A stretch of DNA of 35,970 bases from Bacteroidales bacterium H4 (GTDB taxonomy: Bacteria > Bacteroidota > Bacteroidia > Bacteroidales > Muribaculaceae). Below are positions 31,832-35,970 of the stretch, piece by piece (position 1 is the stretch's first letter; each line of letters opens with the position of its first letter). The notes below the pieces were generated by a model that saw nothing but the letters and a program-made list of their open reading frames with translations, was not told where the DNA came from and searched no databases. A program made the position numbers and the translations under genes. The DNA is taken from positions 1 through 35,970 of the forward strand of contig DAAP01000017.1 in NCBI GenBank assembly GCA_001701165.1, read 5' to 3'.

Positions 31832-33352
31832 ATGAGCACCGACCTATCGGGCATACGCCCCAACGACCTGTGCATCTACAACTCGATGAGCCGCGGCAAG
31901 GAGGCCTTCAAGCCCCTGCACGCCCCTCTCGTAGGCATGTACGTCTGCGGCCCTACAGTGTACGGAGATGCGCATCTGGGACACGCCCGCCCCGCCATAA
32001 CTTTTGACATCGTACTGCGCTATCTGCGACACTTGGGATACAAGGTGCGCTATGTACGCAATATCACCGACGTCGGACACCTGGAACACGACGCGGACGA
32101 CGGCGAAGACAAAATTGCAAAGAAGGCTCGCCTCGAACAGCTCGAGCCCATGGAAGTAGTGCAATACTACCTCAACCGCTATCACCATGATATGGAAGCG
32201 CTCAACGTGCTGCCGCCGAGCATCGAGCCGCACGCCTCGGGACACATCATCGAGCAAATCGAATATATCAAAAAAATTCTGGAGGCCGGATACGCTTACG
32301 TCAGCGACGGAAACGTCTATTTCGATGTGCCCAAATTCAACCGCGACTACGGATACGGACGCCTCAGCGGCCGCAATATCGACGAGCTGCTGGCCACCAC
32401 ACGCGCCCTCGACGGGCAGGAGTCCAAGCATAATCCCGCCGACTTCGCCCTCTGGAAAAAAGCCGCGCCGGAGCACATCATGCACTGGCCGTCACCATGG
32501 AGCGAAGGCTTCCCCGGATGGCACCTCGAGTGCAGCACCATGAGCGAGAAATACCTCGGCGAGGAATTCGATATTCACGGCGGCGGAATGGACCTCAAAT
32601 TCCCGCACCACGAGTGCGAGATTGCGCAAAGCGTAGCCCACAACGGACATCCGAGCGTCAAAGTATGGATGCACAACAATATGATTACCATCAACGGCAA
32701 AAAGATGGGCAAATCGTTGGGCAATTTCATCACCCTCGAACAATTCTTCACCGGCAGCCACGAGCTGTTGCAGCAGGCATATACGCCGATGACCATCCGC
32801 TTCTTCATCCTGCAAGCGCACTACCGCGGCACCGTGGACTTCTCCAACGAGGCATTGCAAGGCGCCGAACGCGCACTGCGCCGCCTCACCGAGGCCTACG
32901 GACGCCTGACCGAGCTGCACCCCACGGCAGACGCGCCCTCATTGGACGAGACCATCGCCGAACTACGCCGCCGCTGCTACGAAGCCATGGACGACGATTT
33001 CAATACGCCTATGGTACTGGCCACACTGTTCGAAGTCGCCGGACTTATCAACAAAATCAATGACGGAACCGTCAGCGCCACCGCCGATGATATCGCCGAC
33101 ATCCGCGCACTTATGGACACCTTCATGGTCGAAATACTGGGCCTGCGTGCCGATGTGCAAGGCGCAGACTCCGCCGAAGGCAAGGATGCACTCGCACCCT
33201 TCCGCGGCGCTGTAGACCTGCTGCTGGACATCCGCCTCAACGCCAAGCGCAACCGCAACTTCGCCACCAGCGACGCAATACGCGACCGCCTGGCCGCCCT
33301 GGGCTTCACCGTCAAGGACACCAAGGACGGCTTTGAGTGGACGCTGGACTGA
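31832..33352 (+). CDS. cysS: Cysteinyl-tRNA synthetase
   Basis: 506 residues. It charges tRNA-Cys with cysteine (class I). The HIGH motif is HLGHA at 48-52 within CGPTVYGDAHLGHARP, and the KMSKS motif is KMGKS at 291-295. The zinc ligand region HLECSTMS and HHECE, which helps select cysteine over serine, is present. The C-terminal helical anticodon-binding part (DALAPFRGAVDLLLDIRLNA and RDRLAALGFTVKDTKDGFEW) is complete. The length fits the family. The gene follows DUF3467 by 4 bases and precedes the helicase gene by 37. Confidence 0.98.
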   Translation: MSTDLSGIRPNDLCIYNSMSRGKEAFKPLHAPLVGMYVCGPTVYGDAHLGHARPAITFDIVLRYLRHLGYKVRYVRNITDVGHLEHDADDGEDKIAKKARLEQLEPMEVVQYYLNRYHHDMEALNVLPPSIEPHASGHIIEQIEYIKKILEAGYAYVSDGNVYFDVPKFNRDYGYGRLSGRNIDELLATTRALDGQESKHNPADFALWKKAAPEHIMHWPSPWSEGFPGWHLECSTMSEKYLGEEFDIHGGGMDLKFPHHECEIAQSVAHNGHPSVKVWMHNNMITINGKKMGKSLGNFITLEQFFTGSHELLQQAYTPMTIRFFILQAHYRGTVDFSNEALQGAERALRRLTEAYGRLTELHPTADAPSLDETIAELRRRCYEAMDDDFNTPMVLATLFEVAGLINKINDGTVSATADDIADIRALMDTFMVEILGLRADVQGADSAEGKDALAPFRGAVDLLLDIRLNAKRNRNFATSDAIRDRLAALGFTVKDTKDGFEWTLD

Positions 33353-33389
33353 CGCCGAACAATATCTCTTACCACCCACGTCTGTGACA

Positions 33390-34859
33390 ATGAATACGGA
33401 CACACACATCTCGACAGAGCCTGAAGCCTCCGAGCCTCAGGCTCTGTCGGCACGTGTCATTGCCGCTCTCGGGTACGAGCCCAACGACCAGCAACGCGCC
33501 GTCATCGATGCGTTGGCGCGTTTTGTGGCACCGCTGACGCACCCGCAAGCACAGACCGGACCCGATGTGGATGCCGTATTCGTACTCAACGGATATGCCG
33601 GCACAGGCAAAACGTCGCTCACGGCAGCACTGACACGCGCTCTGGCCGACATCAAAGTCCCCTCGATACTGATGGCGCCCACAGGCCGCGCCGCCAAGGT
33701 CTTTGCCGGTTACGCACACCACACAGCATATACCATACACCGCAAGATATACCGCCACAGCCTCGGCGGCGAAGTGCCGGGATTGCAGGAAAATAAAGCC
33801 GTAGGCACGCTATTCATTGTCGACGAAGCCTCCATGATTTCGGGCGGCGACCCTCAGGGACGCGAAGACCTGCTCGGAGACCTCATACAATACGTCTATG
33901 CCGGACAGGGCTGCCGTATGCTCCTGATAGGCGATACGGCACAGCTGCCACCGGTGGGAATGGACCGCTCGCCGGCTATGGACCCGGAGGTGCTGCACGC
34001 CTACGGACTGCGCGTAAGCCGCGCCACACTCACCGCCATAGCACGCCAACGCGCCGACAGCGGCATCCTGGCCAATGCCACGATTCTGCGACGCGCCATG
34101 CGCGATGCCGCCGCCGGACGCGACGAGCTGCGTATGCCCACACTCCTCACCAACGGATTCAGCGACATCGACATCACCTCGCCCGAAGAGCTGCCCGAAG
34201 CCATCGAAAGCGCCTATCGCGACCACGGCATCGACCATACGCTCGTAATCACGCGCTCAAACATGCGCGCCTCCGCCTTCAACCGCGCCATACGCGCCGA
34301 TGTCCTATATATAGACACCGCCATCGCCAAGGGCGAGCCGCTCATCGTGGTCAAGAACAACTACCGATGTGCACGCTCCGTCAAAGGCCTCGATTTCGTT
34401 GCCAACGGCGATATGGCCATTGTCTCGCACATATACAGCACCGAGACACACTATGGGATGCACTGGGCGGATGTACGACTGGCCCTGACCGACTGCAACA
34501 TCGAATTCGACGCAAAAATCACCCTCGACACACTCGTGGACGACACCCCGGCACTGTCACGCGAAAAGCTCGGCAACCTCGCATCCGCCATACTCGCGGC
34601 ATACGATGGCGCCGCATCCATGAGCCCGCGCCAACAGATGACCATACTCAATGCCGACCCGTACTTCGATGCGTTGCAAGTCAAATTCGGATACACCGTC
34701 ACCTGCCACAAAGCCCAAGGCGGCCAATGGGATCACGTCTTCGTTGACATGTGCGGCATAGCCCCCGACGCCCCCATGGAAGACTTCTATCGCTGGCTCT
34801 ACACCGCCGTCACCCGCGCCCGCCGCCACCTCACCATCATCGCCCCACAACAATTCTGA
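33390..34859 (+). CDS. RecD-like ATP-dependent DNA helicase
   Basis: 489 residues from the ATG at 33390; an earlier in-frame ATG at 33333 lies inside cysS and adds 19 residues of no family likeness. Walker A is GYAGTGKT (68-75), Walker B IVDEAS (D145, E146), motif III GDTAQLPPVG (181-190) and the C-terminal UvrD_C_2 region VTCHKAQGGQWDHVF with WLYTAVTRARRHL. This is the superfamily 1B RecD/RecD2 architecture without the long N-terminal extension of RecD2. A role in DNA repair or replication restart is likely; RecBC partners are not seen here. The first 20 codons contain a 13-bp perfect inverted repeat. Confidence 0.92.
   Translation: MNTDTHISTEPEASEPQALSARVIAALGYEPNDQQRAVIDALARFVAPLTHPQAQTGPDVDAVFVLNGYAGTGKTSLTAALTRALADIKVPSILMAPTGRAAKVFAGYAHHTAYTIHRKIYRHSLGGEVPGLQENKAVGTLFIVDEASMISGGDPQGREDLLGDLIQYVYAGQGCRMLLIGDTAQLPPVGMDRSPAMDPEVLHAYGLRVSRATLTAIARQRADSGILANATILRRAMRDAAAGRDELRMPTLLTNGFSDIDITSPEELPEAIESAYRDHGIDHTLVITRSNMRASAFNRAIRADVLYIDTAIAKGEPLIVVKNNYRCARSVKGLDFVANGDMAIVSHIYSTETHYGMHWADVRLALTDCNIEFDAKITLDTLVDDTPALSREKLGNLASAILAAYDGAASMSPRQQMTILNADPYFDALQVKFGYTVTCHKAQGGQWDHVFVDMCGIAPDAPMEDFYRWLYTAVTRARRHLTIIAPQQF
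33412..33449. repeat. 13-bp perfect inverted repeat inside the helicase gene start
   Basis: CGACAGAGCCTGA (33412-33424) and TCAGGCTCTGTCG (33437-33449) flank 12 bases. It covers codons 8-20 of the helicase gene. Confidence 0.75.
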
Positions 34860-34877
34860 CCACGCCCTCCCCTCAAA

Positions 34878-34910
34878 AGTAGCCCGATAGTAGCCAATAA
34901 GTAGCCAATA
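34878..34910 (+). repeat. Three tandem 11-base units (AGTAGCC...)
   Basis: AGTAGCCCGAT (34878-34888), AGTAGCCAATA (34889-34899) and AGTAGCCAATA (34900-34910) follow each other directly, 18 bases after the helicase stop. One helical turn of spacing could array binding sites on one face; function unknown. Confidence 0.65.
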
Positions 34911-35125
34911 AAAAACGGAGACACTAAAAAGACTATCCAAGCCATATTTCGCTGATAATTAAATAAACGCCTCGCGAAAAATTAAATTTCTCAACCCCGG
35001 TTGCCGAATTCTTCAGTCATTTTTCGTAATATTGCATTTGCCTTTGGACTCTACCTCTTCCTCGTTTTTTGATGCGGTTGCCCAGAAAGAAGAACCTTTC
35101 TAGTGAGATTTTGAGAAAAAAATAT

Positions 35126-35134
35126 TAACTTTGC
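35126..35134 (+). promoter_or_regulatory. -7 element of the DUF262 gene
   Basis: TAACTTTGC matches TAnnTTTGC and lies 143 bases before the ATG. No good -33 at the expected distance. Confidence 0.45.
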
Positions 35135-35277
35135 CATAGATACAGAAAATCACCAACGTACTTAACAGATCCAAGTGATACCATCACCAAGTGGAACTGC
35201 AGTATTTTGCCTCGGTCGTTCTTCAAATGGTTGGATAGCTTGACATTAAATCAACTCTATAGAAACATAGAATAGCT

Positions 35278-35970
35278 ATGGGTAACACTAAATACACATT
35301 AAACTCGAACTTCTGCCCCAAACCTGTAGCAGAGTTAATCACGACAAAGCATCACTTTGTCATTCCTTCCTACCAGCGCGGTTATCGTTGGGAGGAAAAG
35401 CAGGTTGTTGACTTATTGGAAGACATTTGTGGGTTTGCTAAACAGGATAAAGAAAATAGTTATTACCTACAACCACTCGTCGTAAAGCCCTGCAAGTGGA
35501 CAGGTTCTGATGGTGCGCCGCAGATTGACGCCTGGGAAGTTTTGGATGGACAACAGCGTTTAACCACCCTTAGATTGATATTGATGTTCATCTTTGAGAA
35601 TGGCTTGATGCCTTTTGAAAAGAAAAATTTTACACCTGATAAGATTTACAACCTGACCTATACCAATCGTCCACAGTTGGATTTTGAAAAGCCAAAACCT
35701 CTAGACAACATAGACAGCTATTATTTGGCTGTTGCCAAGAATGTAATTGAGAACTGGTTTATGAACCACATTTATGACGGTGTTGTGAACTCTATCAAGG
35801 ACTGTTTACTTCTTCCTAATAACAACAAGCAAGTTAAGTTTATTTGGTATGTAGTTTCAGAAGAGAAGCAAGCCATTGAAAGCATACAAGTTTTCAACCG
35901 CTTAAACAAAGGAAAAATCAGTCTTACGAGTTCAGAACTAATCAAGGCCCTGACTTTATCACTCAAAAAC
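35278..35970 (+). CDS. DUF262 (GmrSD-type) protein, 3' end beyond the window
   Basis: The visible part is 231 residues, open to the window end. Residues 26-50 contain HFVIPSYQRGYRWEEKQ followed by LLEDI, residues 88-98 contain EVLDGQQRLTT, and near the end FNRLNKGKISLTSSELIKAL. These are the conserved motifs of the DUF262/GmrS N-terminal domain, a ParB/Srx-like nucleotide-hydrolysing fold found in type IV restriction enzymes against modified phage DNA (GmrSD, SspE, BrxU) and in related proteins. Whether a DUF1524 nuclease domain follows cannot be seen. Base use is AT-richer than in the genes upstream (many TTA, AAA and AAT codons), a hint of horizontal acquisition. Confidence 0.88.
   Translation, partial: MGNTKYTLNSNFCPKPVAELITTKHHFVIPSYQRGYRWEEKQVVDLLEDICGFAKQDKENSYYLQPLVVKPCKWTGSDGAPQIDAWEVLDGQQRLTTLRLILMFIFENGLMPFEKKNFTPDKIYNLTYTNRPQLDFEKPKPLDNIDSYYLAVAKNVIENWFMNHIYDGVVNSIKDCLLLPNNNKQVKFIWYVVSEEKQAIESIQVFNRLNKGKISLTSSELIKALTLSLKN

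Larger units (their letters stand above)
34860..35277. other. AT-rich spacer between the helicase and DUF262 genes
   Basis: It contains three tandem 11-base units (34878-34910) and a -7 element (35126-35134). The sequence is more AT-rich than the preceding genes. No supported gene and no clear terminator for the helicase gene. Confidence 0.55.

Noticed and set aside
33333..33389. 19-codon extension of the helicase ORF
   Set aside because: It begins inside cysS and shows no family likeness.
1..35970. CRISPR arrays, rRNA genes, IS elements or integrases
   Set aside because: None seen: no regularly spaced repeats, no transposase or integrase motifs and no rRNA sequence on either strand.

Overview
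The window looks like a chromosome segment from the order Bacteroidales, plausibly the family Muribaculaceae (the family is inference). The grounds are a complete type IX secretion (T9SS) core, secreted proteins with T9SS-type C-terminal sorting domains, and repeated matches to the Bacteroidetes promoter pattern TTTG/TTG, 19-20 bases, then TAnnTTTGC.

Layout. Positions 1-390 carry a promoter and hairpin that could define a small RNA. Positions 389-5361 (minus) hold three exported proteins: a 1010-residue multidomain cargo, a two-domain paralogous-repeat protein and a 153-residue mini-cargo with a 225-base leader. Positions 5975-6204 hold two identical tRNA-Asn genes with their own promoter and terminator. 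Positions 6513-8303 (minus) encode another T9SS cargo. Positions 8753-12314 (plus) run WG-repeat lipoprotein, YqeY, SerRS. Positions 12540-13427 (minus) encode an HTH-Fic protein whose promoter overlaps a perfect 28-bp palindrome. Positions 13564-14568 encode a BspA-like LRR cargo.

Positions 14832-21981 (minus) are the T9SS locus, transcribed porT-porP-gldK-gldL-gldM-gldN. It supplies the trans-envelope motor (GldLM), the periplasmic ring (GldKN) and outer-membrane components that export cargo like that encoded in the first 15 kb. Positions 22495-23727 (plus) encode a serpin lipoprotein that converges on cvpA (minus). Positions 24813-29799 (plus) are a TolC/HlyD/two-permease exporter operon without its own ATPase. 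A LolD-type ATPase, a NigD-like lipoprotein, DUF3467, CysRS and a RecD-like helicase follow.

The last kilobase changes character. An AT-rich spacer with three tandem 11-base units leads into a DUF262 (GmrSD-type) gene cut by the window end, possibly the edge of a defence or mobile region. The most interesting unexplained items are the Fic palindrome/half-site arrangement, the serpin with an unusual hinge, the putative small RNA, the imperfect 36-base inverted repeat after gldN, and the DUF262 boundary.
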